From: DYJK01 sp040755055
GTDB lineage: Bacteria; Bacteroidota; Ignavibacteria; Ignavibacteriales; Melioribacteraceae
NCBI GenBank assembly: GCA_040755055.1
Contig: JBFMBS010000009.1
Coordinates: forward strand, 1-64,000
Reading direction: 5' to 3'
DNA: 64,000 nucleotides
This document shows, piece by piece, positions 1 to 9,284 of this stretch (the stretch's first letter is position 1; each line of letters begins with the position of its first letter). The notes under the pieces are model-generated. The model saw only the letters and a program-made list of their open reading frames with translations. It was not told where the DNA came from and did not search any database. The position numbers and the translations under genes were made by a program.

Positions 1-39
1 CTACTCACTGAAACAGACAACACTATTTCAAAGAACTAA
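1..39 (+). CDS. possible C-terminal tail of an upstream gene
   Basis: Frame 1 is open from the first base to a TAA at 37-39, giving LLTETDNTISKN. It could be the end of a gene starting outside the window. It is too short to identify, and an open frame of this length is expected by chance. The AT-rich stretch from 40 to 230 holds no gene I can support and probably contains the exbB promoter. Confidence 0.25.
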   Translation, partial: LLTETDNTISKN

Positions 40-230
40 TTGTTTCCGTAAAAAGAATTATTTATCAAAAAAAACACACACAATACTTAAAAATATGTTT
101 TACTAACTGTATTTTTCAGATGGTTCTTATTGACTTTTTTTCGTAGTTTGTTTAATGTTCGCAAGCTTAATTTTAGAAAAAGATCGATTTTTCTAATCAT
201 TAATAAAAATAACAATGGAGGTTGTCTCTT

Positions 231-917
231 ATGCAAATCGCAGAGATTAATGGGTTTATTACACTTGTGCTGGCACAAGTTCAAGATCAAGGTATAATTA
301 CATATCTGCAACAAAAATTCATTGAAGGCGGACTTTTCATGTGGCCAATTTTGGGATGTTTAATTATTGGTCTGGGGTTTGCATTCGAACGGTTTTATAC
401 CCTCTCTAAAGCTTCAGTTAATACAAAGAAATTCATTATACAAGTTAAAGATGCGTTGAATAAAGGCGGTGTTCCCGAAGCAATAAAGTTATGCGAAAAT
501 TCACGCGGCTCAATTGCATCGGTTTTCCATGCCGGTCTTTTACGCGCCGACGAAGGTCTTGATGCAGCCGAAAAAGCTATTATGGCTTACGGTGCTATCG
601 AAACCGGGTTCCTTGAAAAAGGATTAATCTGGATTTCGTTATTTATCAGTTTGGCACCTATGCTTGGTTTTACCGGAACAGTACAAGGTATGATCCAGGC
701 ATTTGATGCTATTAAAGAAGCTGCCCAAATTTCTCCTGGTGTTGTTGCCGGCGGTATCTCTGTTGCGTTGTTAACCACTCTTTTTGGATTAGTAGTTGCT
801 ATGGCACTTCAAGCTTTTTATAATTATTTCGTATCAAGAATTGATAAAATAATTTCTGATATGGAAGAAAGCTCAATTGAGTTGATTGACGCTTTATATG
901 AAATGAAGAAAAAGTAA
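231..917 (+). CDS. exbB: MotA/TolQ/ExbB proton channel family protein
   Basis: Inner-membrane proton channel subunit that, with ExbD, turns the proton gradient into movement of TonB- or Tol-type proteins. The protein has about 228 residues. A membrane segment near residues 30-50 (MWPILGCLIIGLGF) and two more in the C-terminal half (around LFISLAPMLGFTGTVQGM and GGISVALLTTLFGLVVAM) follow the ExbB plan, with the cytoplasmic loop between. An in-frame TTG lies at 222, but the GGAGG at 217-221 is well spaced for the ATG at 231, so I use 231. Two exbD genes follow within 31 and 16 bp, so this is an operon. No TonB gene is seen next to it. Confidence 0.93.
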   Translation: MQIAEINGFITLVLAQVQDQGIITYLQQKFIEGGLFMWPILGCLIIGLGFAFERFYTLSKASVNTKKFIIQVKDALNKGGVPEAIKLCENSRGSIASVFHAGLLRADEGLDAAEKAIMAYGAIETGFLEKGLIWISLFISLAPMLGFTGTVQGMIQAFDAIKEAAQISPGVVAGGISVALLTTLFGLVVAMALQAFYNYFVSRIDKIISDMEESSIELIDALYEMKKK

Positions 918-947
918 CTATTGATAACTTAATTTATTGAGAATAAA

Positions 948-1493
948 ATGATTCAAATAAAAAAGAAAAAAAAGCCGGAACCGGAAATTCCTACAAGTTC
1001 TATGGCAGATATTTCTTTCTTACTTTTACTTTTCTTCCTGGTTTCAACAGTTATTGATGTCGATACCGGTATTGGTTTAACATTGCCGGAATTTTTACCC
1101 CCGGAACAACAGACTACAGTACCAATTTCTAAAGATAGATTGGCTGCCGTACTAATTAATGAAAACGGTGATGTTCTGCTCAATAATGAAATTATTGCTG
1201 TTCCCCAAATATCAAAAACATTAAAACCGAGAATTGAAAGTAAGATCGAATTACCCGCAACCAAAAAACTTGTAGTTTCAGTTAAAACTGATAGAAAGAC
1301 ATCTTATAATTTATATATTCAAGCTTTGGATCAAATTAAAGAAGCATATTTCGAAGTACGCGAAGAATATGCCTTAGCTAAGTTTGGGAAAAGGATGGTT
1401 GATCTAAATGATAAGAGTGAAGAAATGAAAGAGATACGCGATAAAATTCCTATTACTATCAGTATTGCTGAACCAGAAGCAATAAAAAAATAA
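948..1493 (+). CDS. exbD: biopolymer transport protein ExbD (first copy)
   Basis: Single-pass partner of ExbB whose periplasmic domain contacts TonB-like proteins. After a basic cytoplasmic start (residues 1-13) comes SSMADISFLLLLFFLVST, with the membrane Asp that the family uses for proton passage. The rest is the periplasmic domain. At 181 residues it is longer than usual ExbD (about 140), with extra sequence in the C-terminal half (EEYALAKFGKRMVDLNDKSE). It sits 31 bp after exbB and 16 bp before a second exbD. Two ExbD paralogues behind one ExbB are common in Bacteroidota and may form a mixed channel (inference). Confidence 0.92.
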   Translation: MIQIKKKKKPEPEIPTSSMADISFLLLLFFLVSTVIDVDTGIGLTLPEFLPPEQQTTVPISKDRLAAVLINENGDVLLNNEIIAVPQISKTLKPRIESKIELPATKKLVVSVKTDRKTSYNLYIQALDQIKEAYFEVREEYALAKFGKRMVDLNDKSEEMKEIRDKIPITISIAEPEAIKK

Positions 1494-1508
1494 TTTAGGG
1501 ATACAATA

Positions 1509-1922
1509 ATGACATTTCAAAAAAAGAGATCTAATACTAAAACAAGCATTCCAACTGCCTCGATGCCGGATATTGTTTTTATGCTTTTATTGTTCTTCAT
1601 GGTGACAACTACATTAAGGGAAGTTGATGTATTAGTACAATTCAGGTTACCGGAAGCAAAAGCAATTGAGAAAATCGAGAATAAAAGGTTGATATCTTAT
1701 GTTTGGGTTGGTCAAGATGGTAAAATTCAGGTAAATGATAGTCTCACAAAATTAGATGAGATTCAAAAAATCATGTATGCTAAAAGAGTATCATTACCTA
1801 ATGTAATTATTTCTTTGCGCGTTGATAAAAATTCCGACATGGGTGTTGTTACGGATATACAGCAAGAACTTAGAAAAGCTTCTTGTTTAAGAATTAACTA
1901 TTCAACTTTGCTTAAGATATAA
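1509..1922 (+). CDS. exbD: biopolymer transport protein ExbD (second copy)
   Basis: Second ExbD-type subunit, 137 residues, the normal family length. The N-terminal membrane helix SMPDIVFMLLLFFMVTT carries the conserved Asp, followed by a periplasmic domain of about 90 residues. It is clearly paralogous to the preceding exbD, with the same TAS/TSSM(P/A)DI start to the helix, but lacks that copy's C-terminal insertion. It is the last gene of the exbB-exbD-exbD operon, and a strong intrinsic terminator starts 21 bp after its stop codon. Confidence 0.92.
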   Translation: MTFQKKRSNTKTSIPTASMPDIVFMLLLFFMVTTTLREVDVLVQFRLPEAKAIEKIENKRLISYVWVGQDGKIQVNDSLTKLDEIQKIMYAKRVSLPNVIISLRVDKNSDMGVVTDIQQELRKASCLRINYSTLLKI

Positions 1923-1943
1923 TTCTATCTTTTTCTTAATTTT

Positions 1944-1979
1944 AAGGCAGATTATTATAAATAGTCTGCCTTTTTTTTT
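1944..1979 (+). terminator. intrinsic terminator after exbD
   Basis: The arms AAGGCAGA (1944-1951) and TCTGCCTT (1965-1972) are perfect complements, and the descending arm runs into nine Ts (1971-1979). The structure ends the exbBDD operon and separates it from yqeY. Confidence 0.88.
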
Positions 1980-1999
1980 GATTTAACTACGAGGGAAGA

Positions 2000-2452
2000 A
2001 TGAACCTGACAGAAAAAATAAATCAGGAATTGAAAGATTCAATGAAAAGCGGCGATAAAATCCGCTTAGAAACAATACGATCGATTAGAGCTTTGATCTT
2101 AGAGTTCGAAAAAAGCGGAAGCGGAAAAGAATTAACGCCGGAAGAAGAAATTAAAATGCTTACCTCTGCTGCGAAAAAAAGAAAAGAATCGATAGAACAA
2201 TTTAGGAATGCCAATCGTATTGATTTAGCTGAAAAAGAAGAACGAGAATTAAAAATTCTGGAAGAGTTCTTGCCAAAGCAGCTTTCCAACGATGAAATTA
2301 TAAACGAGGTAAAAAAAATAGCATCGGAAATTGGGGCTAAGAGTAAAGAAGACTTCCCTAAGTTAATGCCAATGGCTGCAAAGGCATTAAAAGGCAAAGC
2401 CGATGGGAAAGTAATTAAAGAAATCGTAGAAAAGATTTTGAGTGGTAATTGA
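2000..2452 (+). CDS. yqeY: GatB/YqeY domain-containing protein
   Basis: Stand-alone YqeY protein of 150 residues, the usual length. The all-helical domain resembles the C-terminal tRNA-contacting domain of GatB, the amidotransferase subunit. Its cellular role is not settled. Recognisable features are the start LTEKINQELKDSMKSGDK, the stretch RLETIRSIRALI, and the C-terminal GKADGKVIKEIV. It begins 20 bp after the exb terminator, with GAGGGAAGA as Shine-Dalgarno. Its stop overlaps the TTG start of cvpA by 4 bp (TTGA), so translation is probably coupled. Confidence 0.9.
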   Translation: MNLTEKINQELKDSMKSGDKIRLETIRSIRALILEFEKSGSGKELTPEEEIKMLTSAAKKRKESIEQFRNANRIDLAEKEERELKILEEFLPKQLSNDEIINEVKKIASEIGAKSKEDFPKLMPMAAKALKGKADGKVIKEIVEKILSGN

Positions 2453-3000
2453 ACTACATCGATTACATTATCATTATTGGGTTAATCATCGGATTCTTAT
2501 TAGGATTCAAAGATGGGTTCGTAAGAAAAATTATCGGGTTAATCGGGTTGATTGCCGGTGTTGCCTTTGCATTCGAGTTTTCCGACAGTCTCGGAAATTT
2601 ATTAATCCCGATTTTTAACAAGGACGAATATCTATCAGTTGTAGTTGCCGGAATAATAATCTTTCTCGTTACAATTTTAATTGCATCTATTGTTAAAAGA
2701 ATTGTTCACCCTATCGATAAATTAAATCTTTTCATCAACCAATTAATCGGCGGCATAATCGGTATTGTTCAGATATTGTTTTTTTTAAGCGCCGTTTTAT
2801 TATTTATAAATATTTTCGGAGTGCCGGATAAGAATACTAAACAAGAATCCTTACTGTACAATCCGGTAAGTGAAATAATACCTTCTTCTATTGATCTAAT
2901 AATCGGGCATAGAGCAAAAGCAACTGACATAATAAAATATTTTATAGAAGATAAGCCGACAGATTCTTCGGTAAAAAAAGACAGTTCAAAAGTTGAATGA
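2449..3000 (+). CDS. cvpA: CvpA family membrane protein
   Basis: Small integral membrane protein of the CvpA family, 183 residues with four predicted helices in the first 125 residues (starting YIDYIIIIGLIIGFLLGFKD). The polar C-terminal tail ends in a Ser/Lys-rich stretch. CvpA is named for colicin V production and linked in other bacteria to envelope stress; the molecular function is unclear. The start is TTG, overlapping the yqeY stop. The last 8 bp overlap the start of mutS2, and cvpA-mutS2 pairing is common across bacteria. Confidence 0.85.
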   Translation: MNYIDYIIIIGLIIGFLLGFKDGFVRKIIGLIGLIAGVAFAFEFSDSLGNLLIPIFNKDEYLSVVVAGIIIFLVTILIASIVKRIVHPIDKLNLFINQLIGGIIGIVQILFFLSAVLLFINIFGVPDKNTKQESLLYNPVSEIIPSSIDLIIGHRAKATDIIKYFIEDKPTDSSVKKDSSKVE

Positions 3001-5347
3001 TATGATTAAACAAGAAACACTTGACAAATTAGAATTTCAAAAGGTAATCTCTTTTATTACCAAATACTGCATAACAGAAAACGGCAAAGAGTACACGCAA
3101 AAATTAACGCCGCTTACTTCACTACAGCTCATAATTCAAAACGGCGCAAAGGTAACGGAAGCAAAAGAAATATTGATCCACAATGATTTACCGCCTTTGG
3201 AATATCTGCCCGATTTAACCGACACATTAGCTAAAAGTAAAGTAGAGGGTGTGGTTCTTGGGATTAAACAAATTCTCGGTGTATTAAAACTTGCGGAGAT
3301 ATCAAGAAAATTATTCCAATTTCTAAAGCATAAAGAACTCGAACTAAAAAACATCGAGATGCTTCGAAGCGAATTATTTGTGGACAAAGTTTTTGAACAT
3401 CAACTTTCGCATAACTTTACCGAAAATGGGGAAATTAAGGACGATGCAACACCACGCTTGAAAGAAATCAGGAATGAAATTCGCGACAAAGAATTATCTC
3501 TAAGAAAACTTGTTAACAGATTACTAAAGCAATTAAGCGATTCATATTTAGTTCAAGAAGAGTATATAACACAACGTGATGGAAGGATTGTACTTCCGGT
3601 TAAAGCCGAGCATAAGAGACATGTACGCGGATTCGTTCATTCGGAATCTTCGACCGGACAGACAGTTTATATAGAACCGGAAGAAACTTTGGAATTAAAT
3701 AATGAAATTCTTTCGTTAAGTTTTGCCGAGAAAAGAGAAATTGAAAAGATATTGAAAGCTCTTACGGAAAAGATTGGACAAAGTAGTGAAGCACTGAGGG
3801 CAACTCTCAAATCAATATCGGAATTGGACTCAATTTTCGCACGTGCAAAATATTCCATAGAAATTTTGGGCGCTTTCCCGTCATATAATACCAGTTTACC
3901 TTTTCATCTAATGGATGGAAGACATCCAATTTTAATCAAAAAAATCGGTCACAATGCTACTATACCTCTTAACCTGAAATTTGAAAATTCTTCGGTAATT
4001 TTGATTACCGGACCAAATGCCGGCGGTAAAACAGTAACATTAAAAACTACCGGGCTGCTTTGCCTTCTTGCACAAGCCGGTATTCACATTCCGGTTCATC
4101 CCGATTCTAATTTCCATTATTTTGAAAATATTCTTGTCGATATAGGAGATGCTCAATCGATAGAGGATGATTTAAGCACATTCAGTTCACATTTAACAAA
4201 CATCAGACATATAATTGAAAATGCCGAAGAGAGCTCACTAATACTTTTAGATGAAATCGGAACGGGCACCGATCCAACAGAAGGCGCAGCAATTGCAACC
4301 GGCGTGTTACTTTCGTTAAGAGATAAAGGATCAAAAATTTTAGCAACAACTCACCATGGTTCGTTAAAAGTGTTAGCCGATCAATTAGAATATTTTCAGA
4401 ATGCGTCGATGGAATTTGATCTTGAAGGTTTGAAACCCACGTATAAATTCAACCAGGGTGTACCTGGTTCGAGCTATGCATTCGAAGTTGCCGGCAGAAT
4501 CGGTTTTGATAACAAGTTTATCGAGTTATCAAAACAATATCTCGATCCGGACAAAACTAAGATTGAAGATTTTCTTGTGAACTTAGAAAAGAAATCTAAA
4601 AAGTTAAGGGCAGAATTAAATAAACTTGAAATTGAAAATCTAAGACTCAAGAGTTTAGCCAATTTATACCAGGAAAAAATTGATAAACTTGAAAAGCAGA
4701 AAAAAGAAATTTTGGAAGAGACCAAAGAAAAGGCTAAAACTTATTTAGTAGATGTCAATAAAAAAATTGAATCGGCTATAAAAAATATACGTGAATCTAA
4801 CGCACAAAAAGAAGTTATAAAGACCGAGAAGGAAAAAATCAGTAAAATTAAAATAGAGACCGAAACAGTAATTAAACCCGAATCGCCAAAAAAAACTAAT
4901 GGGGAAGTAAAAGTCGGTTCGTATGCTGCAATTCAAGGCACAAACTCGGTTGGACTTGTCGAAGAGATCGATAAACTGAAGGATAGGGCAGTACTCCTGA
5001 TTGGCTCACTTAAAATAAAAGCAAGGTATTCCGAGTTAATCCCTTCAAAGAAAACAGATTCCATTGAACAAAAAATTACAAATTATTCTTTCGACCTCGA
5101 TAATTTGAATTACCGTTTAGATATTCGCGGAAAAAAATATGAAGAAGCGGAACCGGAAATAATAAAGTTTCTCGATAATTCCCATATGCGCGGGTTGGAT
5201 CGTGCCGAGATATTACACGGTAAGGGGACGGGCGCACTGAAACAGTTGGTTCAAACAATCCTAAAAAGTTACCGGCACGTTGAAAAATTCTATTTCGCCG
5301 GTATAGAAAGCGGCGGTGACGGAGTTACAATTGTGGAATTTAAATAA
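2993..5347 (+). CDS. mutS2: MutS2 family ATPase/endonuclease with Smr domain
   Basis: MutS2 homologue of 784 residues. The family is linked to suppression of recombination and to ribosome-collision rescue, not to mismatch repair. The core and clamp helices come first, then the ABC-type ATPase: Walker A GPNAGGKT near residues 340-347, Walker B SSLILLDEIGTGTDP, and the switch ATTHHGSLK. A Lys/Glu-rich coiled coil of about 130 residues follows. The C-terminal Smr nuclease domain (about 706-784) shows LDIRG and HGKGTG. The start may be TTG 2993 or ATG 3002. It follows cvpA with overlap and precedes accC by 2 bp. Confidence 0.95.
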   Translation: MNDMIKQETLDKLEFQKVISFITKYCITENGKEYTQKLTPLTSLQLIIQNGAKVTEAKEILIHNDLPPLEYLPDLTDTLAKSKVEGVVLGIKQILGVLKLAEISRKLFQFLKHKELELKNIEMLRSELFVDKVFEHQLSHNFTENGEIKDDATPRLKEIRNEIRDKELSLRKLVNRLLKQLSDSYLVQEEYITQRDGRIVLPVKAEHKRHVRGFVHSESSTGQTVYIEPEETLELNNEILSLSFAEKREIEKILKALTEKIGQSSEALRATLKSISELDSIFARAKYSIEILGAFPSYNTSLPFHLMDGRHPILIKKIGHNATIPLNLKFENSSVILITGPNAGGKTVTLKTTGLLCLLAQAGIHIPVHPDSNFHYFENILVDIGDAQSIEDDLSTFSSHLTNIRHIIENAEESSLILLDEIGTGTDPTEGAAIATGVLLSLRDKGSKILATTHHGSLKVLADQLEYFQNASMEFDLEGLKPTYKFNQGVPGSSYAFEVAGRIGFDNKFIELSKQYLDPDKTKIEDFLVNLEKKSKKLRAELNKLEIENLRLKSLANLYQEKIDKLEKQKKEILEETKEKAKTYLVDVNKKIESAIKNIRESNAQKEVIKTEKEKISKIKIETETVIKPESPKKTNGEVKVGSYAAIQGTNSVGLVEEIDKLKDRAVLLIGSLKIKARYSELIPSKKTDSIEQKITNYSFDLDNLNYRLDIRGKKYEEAEPEIIKFLDNSHMRGLDRAEILHGKGTGALKQLVQTILKSYRHVEKFYFAGIESGGDGVTIVEFK

Positions 5348-5349
5348 AT

Positions 5350-6846
5350 ATGTTCAATAAGATCCTGATTGTAAACAGAGGGGAAATTGCGGTAAGAATA
5401 ATAAAAGCTTGCCGCGAGATGAATATCAAATCTGCTGTAATCTACTCTGATGCTGATAAAAGCTCTCTGCACGTTCGGATAGCAGATGAAGCATATTTAA
5501 TTGGACCACCGCCGGCATCGGAATCATATCTTCACAAATCGAAAATTATTGATCTCGCAAAAAGAATCGGCGCCGATGCTATCCATCCCGGCTACGGCTT
5601 CTTATCCGAAAATTCAGAATTCATTAAGATGGTTGAAGAATCGGGCATCGAGTTTATCGGCCCATCATCAAGATCAGTAGAATTGATGGGGGATAAAACT
5701 GACGCAAGACGTTTGATGCAAAAGCATAACGTACCGATTGTGCCCGGTACAACCGAAGCAATAGATGACAAAGTAACAGCTAAAAAAATCGCCCGTGAAA
5801 TAGGTTACCCCATAATGCTTAAAGCAAGTTCCGGCGGCGGCGGTAAAGGAATGAGAAAAATATTTAGTAATGATGAACTTGATTCTGCTTTTGATTCTGC
5901 GCGCAATGAGTCTTTGAAAGCATTCGGCAAATCTGAAATTTATATCGAGAAATTAATAGTTGATCCGAAACATATCGAAGTTCAAATCTTTGCCGATAAG
6001 TTCGGGAATTATATCCATCTCTTTGAAAGAGATTGTTCAATACAAAGAAGGCAGCAAAAAGTTGTTGAGGAAGCACCTTCAATTTTTATTGATGATGCAA
6101 TAAGAGAAAAAATAACGACCGCCGCTATTAATGCAGCTAAAGCTTGCAATTATTACAATGCCGGCACTATCGAATTTTTGATGGATAAGAACAAAAATTT
6201 CTACTTCCTCGAAATGAATACAAGATTGCAAGTTGAACACCCCGTAACTGAAATGATTACCGGCGTTGATTTAGTGAAAATGCAGATACGTGTTGCTAAT
6301 GGCGAGAAATTGAATATTAAACAAGGAGATTTGAAAATTAACGGACACGCAATTGAATGCAGAATATATGCCGAGGATGTTGATAATAACTTTTCTCCGT
6401 CTACCGGTAAAATATTGCACCACCGTTTAACTTCAGGACCCGGTATCAGGATTGACCGCGGAATCGATTTATTAAGTGATATACCAATTTTTTATGATCC
6501 TCTTCTCTCAAAAGTTACGGCATGGGGCAACACAAGAAATGAAGCGATTCAGAGAATGCAGAGAGCTTTGAAAGAATACCAGATCATCGGCGTTATAACC
6601 AATATACCGGCGTTCAATTGGCTCTTTAACCAAGAAAAATATCTCGCCGGCAATTTTAACATAAACTTTCTCGAAAAAGAATTCTTACCGCTGATACCGC
6701 AAAAATGGAATCAGTATGTCAATCCTGAAGTTGAAGAAGCAGCAATCGTTCTTGCTGCTTTGTTAAAGAACAAGGAAAGTGAATTCAAATTATCCGAAAA
6801 TAAAATTAGTTCACAAAATAAATGGTTCGAACAATTTGATGAGTGA
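5350..6846 (+). CDS. accC: biotin carboxylase (acetyl/propionyl-CoA carboxylase subunit)
   Basis: ATP-grasp enzyme that carboxylates biotin on a carrier protein using ATP and bicarbonate. At 498 residues it is about 50 longer than housekeeping AccC. It shows the N-terminal start KILIVNRGEIAVRIIKACRE, the glycine-rich ATP loop SSGGGGKGMR near residue 160, and the catalytic segment EMNTRLQVEHPVTE. The gene for a biotin carrier protein overlaps its last 8 bp, so the two are co-translated. The carboxyltransferase that would decide the substrate (acetyl-, propionyl- or methylcrotonyl-CoA) is not in the window. Confidence 0.93.
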   Translation: MFNKILIVNRGEIAVRIIKACREMNIKSAVIYSDADKSSLHVRIADEAYLIGPPPASESYLHKSKIIDLAKRIGADAIHPGYGFLSENSEFIKMVEESGIEFIGPSSRSVELMGDKTDARRLMQKHNVPIVPGTTEAIDDKVTAKKIAREIGYPIMLKASSGGGGKGMRKIFSNDELDSAFDSARNESLKAFGKSEIYIEKLIVDPKHIEVQIFADKFGNYIHLFERDCSIQRRQQKVVEEAPSIFIDDAIREKITTAAINAAKACNYYNAGTIEFLMDKNKNFYFLEMNTRLQVEHPVTEMITGVDLVKMQIRVANGEKLNIKQGDLKINGHAIECRIYAEDVDNNFSPSTGKILHHRLTSGPGIRIDRGIDLLSDIPIFYDPLLSKVTAWGNTRNEAIQRMQRALKEYQIIGVITNIPAFNWLFNQEKYLAGNFNINFLEKEFLPLIPQKWNQYVNPEVEEAAIVLAALLKNKESEFKLSENKISSQNKWFEQFDE

Positions 6847-7339
6847 GTATGTAATTACATATAACCAAAAGAAGCATTCTGTTAAAATTATGAACAGCAC
6901 TAAAGTTGAAATTAACGGCAAAGTAATTAATGTAGAATTAACAGAGATCAACAAGCATTCCATGCTGATTAAATTGGATAATATCCCGTTTGAAGCCGCT
7001 TACAACTCACACAGCAATGGCAACTATGAATTTTTAATTGAGGGATCTTATTTCAATATAAACATTAGGACTAAACTCCAGGATTCTGCAAATGAGATTA
7101 TATCCCAAAAGGAGAGCACCAAAAAGCTGCATGAGTGCCGTGCGCCTATGCCAGGTTTGATAAACAAAGTTTTAAGAAATGTTGGCGATACTATTAATAT
7201 CGGCGATCCGATAATAATACTTGAAGCAATGAAAATGGAAAACGAGCTAAGATCGAATTATTCAGGAACCATAAAAGAGATATTGGTTAAGAGCGGAGAG
7301 GCAGTAGAAAAAGATGCAATAATTATGACTATAGAATAA
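6839..7339 (+). CDS. biotin/lipoyl attachment (biotin carboxyl carrier) protein
   Basis: Carrier protein of 166 residues for the preceding biotin carboxylase. The last ~75 residues form a biotinyl domain with the signature EAMKMENE; Lys132 is the predicted biotinylated residue. The first ~90 residues are a beta-rich region like the domain before the carrier in propionyl- or pyruvate-type carboxylases. An upstream in-frame start lies inside accC, but the ATG at 6839 overlaps the accC stop and gives MSEYVITYN, so I prefer it. It looks like the detached C-terminal half of a fused carboxylase alpha chain rather than a classic AccB (inference). Confidence 0.9.
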   Translation: MSEYVITYNQKKHSVKIMNSTKVEINGKVINVELTEINKHSMLIKLDNIPFEAAYNSHSNGNYEFLIEGSYFNINIRTKLQDSANEIISQKESTKKLHECRAPMPGLINKVLRNVGDTINIGDPIIILEAMKMENELRSNYSGTIKEILVKSGEAVEKDAIIMTIE

Positions 7340-7411
7340 TAAATCTTGTTTTCTTTTAATAATCAAATAAGTATATTTTCTTAGATATTTCACTAACAAA
7401 GAGGAGGTTGT

Positions 7412-8671
7412 GTGAAAAGAATAGTACCATTACTTTTATTAGTTTCAATTTTCACGGTTCGCACATACGCCGGCGGCTTTCAAATTAACGAGCACGGTGC
7501 AAGAGCCATGGCAATGGGCGGTGCATTCACAGCTTTAGCAAACGATCCATCGGCTATTTATTTCAACCCGGCCGGTATCACCCAGTTAAAGGGAACACAA
7601 TTTTATTTTGGTAATACCTTAATTACTCCGTTAGCATCATATACTAATCCAATTGAGAAAGAATATGAAATGACAACTCAATTCTTTTCTCCGATAAACT
7701 TTTATGTTACCCATCAGATCACTGATAATTTCTTTGCCGGTTTAAGTGTTAATAATCCTTACGGATTAGGTACACAATGGAATCAGGGTTGGCCCGGAAG
7801 ATATTTGGCACTTGATACTGATTTGAAAACATTTTTTGGTACGGTAGTTCTAGCTTATAAATTTTCCGATATGTTCTCTTTAAGTGCCGGTGCCGTATTT
7901 GCATTTGGTGACGTAACAATTATGAGAAAATCGCCGCATCCCCTATCATCTTCTTTAAGGGATATTGAAATTGAATTAACCGGCGATGGTACCGGTTTCG
8001 GCTTTACTGCCGGTTTATTGGTTAAACCGACCGATAAATTACAATTAGGTGTAAGTTATAGAAGCGAAGTTAGTTTTGATTTGGAAGGCACCGCAGTTAG
8101 CACCCCGGCAACGTTTTTCCACCCGTTATTACAAGCATCGCTTCCTTTCCCGAATGGAAATATAACAGCCCCGTTAACGACACCACAAAATTTAACAGCC
8201 GGTATTGCATACATGGCTGATGACAAATTAACTCTTACAGCTGATTTCCAATTTGTAGGATGGTCTAGTTATGATAAATTAGAAGTTACTTTTGCTAGTT
8301 ACGATTTCGATTTTAACCCGGCTAACGGTCAGCAAAATGTTCTATCAACCGATAGAAAATACGAAGATACATATATAATCCGCGGCGGTTTTGAATATGC
8401 TGTAACAGACGCTTTCCAATTAAGAGGCGGTTTGCTCTATGATAACAACCCGGTAGAAGATAAGTATGTTGAGCCAACACTCCCGGATTCAGATAGAATT
8501 GGATTCAGCATTGGTTACGGCGCAAAATTATCTGATAGTTTGACTATGGACGTTGCTTATTTGTATCTTCATTTCGTAGATAGAACTATCAACAACTCCA
8601 CATTTGGATTTAATGGTCAATATACAAACAGCGCTCATTTGTTTGGACTTAACTTCTTGTACAATTTATAA
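7412..8671 (+). CDS. outer membrane transport protein, OmpP1/FadL/TodX family
   Basis: Outer-membrane beta-barrel of 419 residues, related to long-chain fatty acid and hydrocarbon transporters. A signal peptide (about residues 1-20, ending TYAG) precedes the family's N-terminal hatch sequence GGFQINEHGARAMAMGGAF. Further family marks are LANDPSAIYFNPAG and the closing strand HLFGLNFLYNL, which ends in a hydrophobic residue as barrels do. The start is GTG, with GAGGAGG at 7401-7407. The gene is probably monocistronic: it begins 72 bp after the carrier gene and ends at a strong terminator. The substrate cannot be told from sequence. Confidence 0.92.
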   Translation: MKRIVPLLLLVSIFTVRTYAGGFQINEHGARAMAMGGAFTALANDPSAIYFNPAGITQLKGTQFYFGNTLITPLASYTNPIEKEYEMTTQFFSPINFYVTHQITDNFFAGLSVNNPYGLGTQWNQGWPGRYLALDTDLKTFFGTVVLAYKFSDMFSLSAGAVFAFGDVTIMRKSPHPLSSSLRDIEIELTGDGTGFGFTAGLLVKPTDKLQLGVSYRSEVSFDLEGTAVSTPATFFHPLLQASLPFPNGNITAPLTTPQNLTAGIAYMADDKLTLTADFQFVGWSSYDKLEVTFASYDFDFNPANGQQNVLSTDRKYEDTYIIRGGFEYAVTDAFQLRGGLLYDNNPVEDKYVEPTLPDSDRIGFSIGYGAKLSDSLTMDVAYLYLHFVDRTINNSTFGFNGQYTNSAHLFGLNFLYNL

Positions 8672-8690
8672 TTTTTAGGATAGTCATATA

Positions 8691-8714
8691 GGGATGGTTA
8701 TGCCATCCCTTTTT
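8691..8714 (+). terminator. intrinsic terminator after fadL-like gene
   Basis: A perfect 7-bp stem GGGATGG (8691-8697) / CCATCCC (8703-8709) with a 5-nt loop is followed by TTTTT (8710-8714) and more Ts. It lies 19 bp after the barrel-protein stop codon. Confidence 0.88.
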
Positions 8715-8730
8715 ATTTTAAAAAATTGAA

Positions 8731-9219
8731 ATGAAAAATATTTTAACACTCAATCTATTTTTATGTCTCATAATTTTATTTGGCTGTTCTGCAACAGAAG
8801 AGACCCAAAAAGAAGAGGGGCAGAAAGAGATATACGTATTTGATGATGTAGAGGAACTAGATACTCTAAAAAATCAACCGGCAATTGAAGCGGTGGATTC
8901 CGCGCGAACTATCGTGCAGACAAAACAAGATACTCTGACTGAATCAAAAGTAAAACCTGATAGTATTGCTGAGAGTAAAAACCCTGAATATATTATCCAG
9001 GTAGGCGCTTTCTCAACAAAAGAGCGTGCAGAACAATTTATCAAAGAGAACCAAATTAAAACAGAATTTCAATTGAAGCTTTCGTTCAGTGAACAAGTTC
9101 ATTTGCATGTAATACAGCTTGCCCCTTTCATAACAAGGGAAGATGCAGAAGCTGCCCGTGATAGATTGCTGGGAATACCGGCATTCAAGGGAGCTTTTAT
9201 CATCACAAAATATTACTGA
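8731..9219 (+). CDS. SPOR domain lipoprotein
   Basis: Predicted lipoprotein of 162 residues. The signal peptide ends in the lipobox LFGC with Cys19 as the lipid-carrying residue. A low-complexity Glu/Thr/Ser linker (about 20-85) leads to a C-terminal SPOR domain (about 88-160, starting EYIIQVGAFSTKERAEQFI). SPOR domains bind peptidoglycan denuded of stem peptides at the septum, so a role in division or envelope remodelling is likely (inference). It lies between the fadL terminator and ssb and appears to be a single-gene unit. Confidence 0.88.
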   Translation: MKNILTLNLFLCLIILFGCSATEETQKEEGQKEIYVFDDVEELDTLKNQPAIEAVDSARTIVQTKQDTLTESKVKPDSIAESKNPEYIIQVGAFSTKERAEQFIKENQIKTEFQLKLSFSEQVHLHVIQLAPFITREDAEAARDRLLGIPAFKGAFIITKYY

Positions 9220-9284
9220 TGATTTTCAATTTTTATAATGATAATTTTATATTACTTACATTCACAAACTAAACGGAGAACAAG

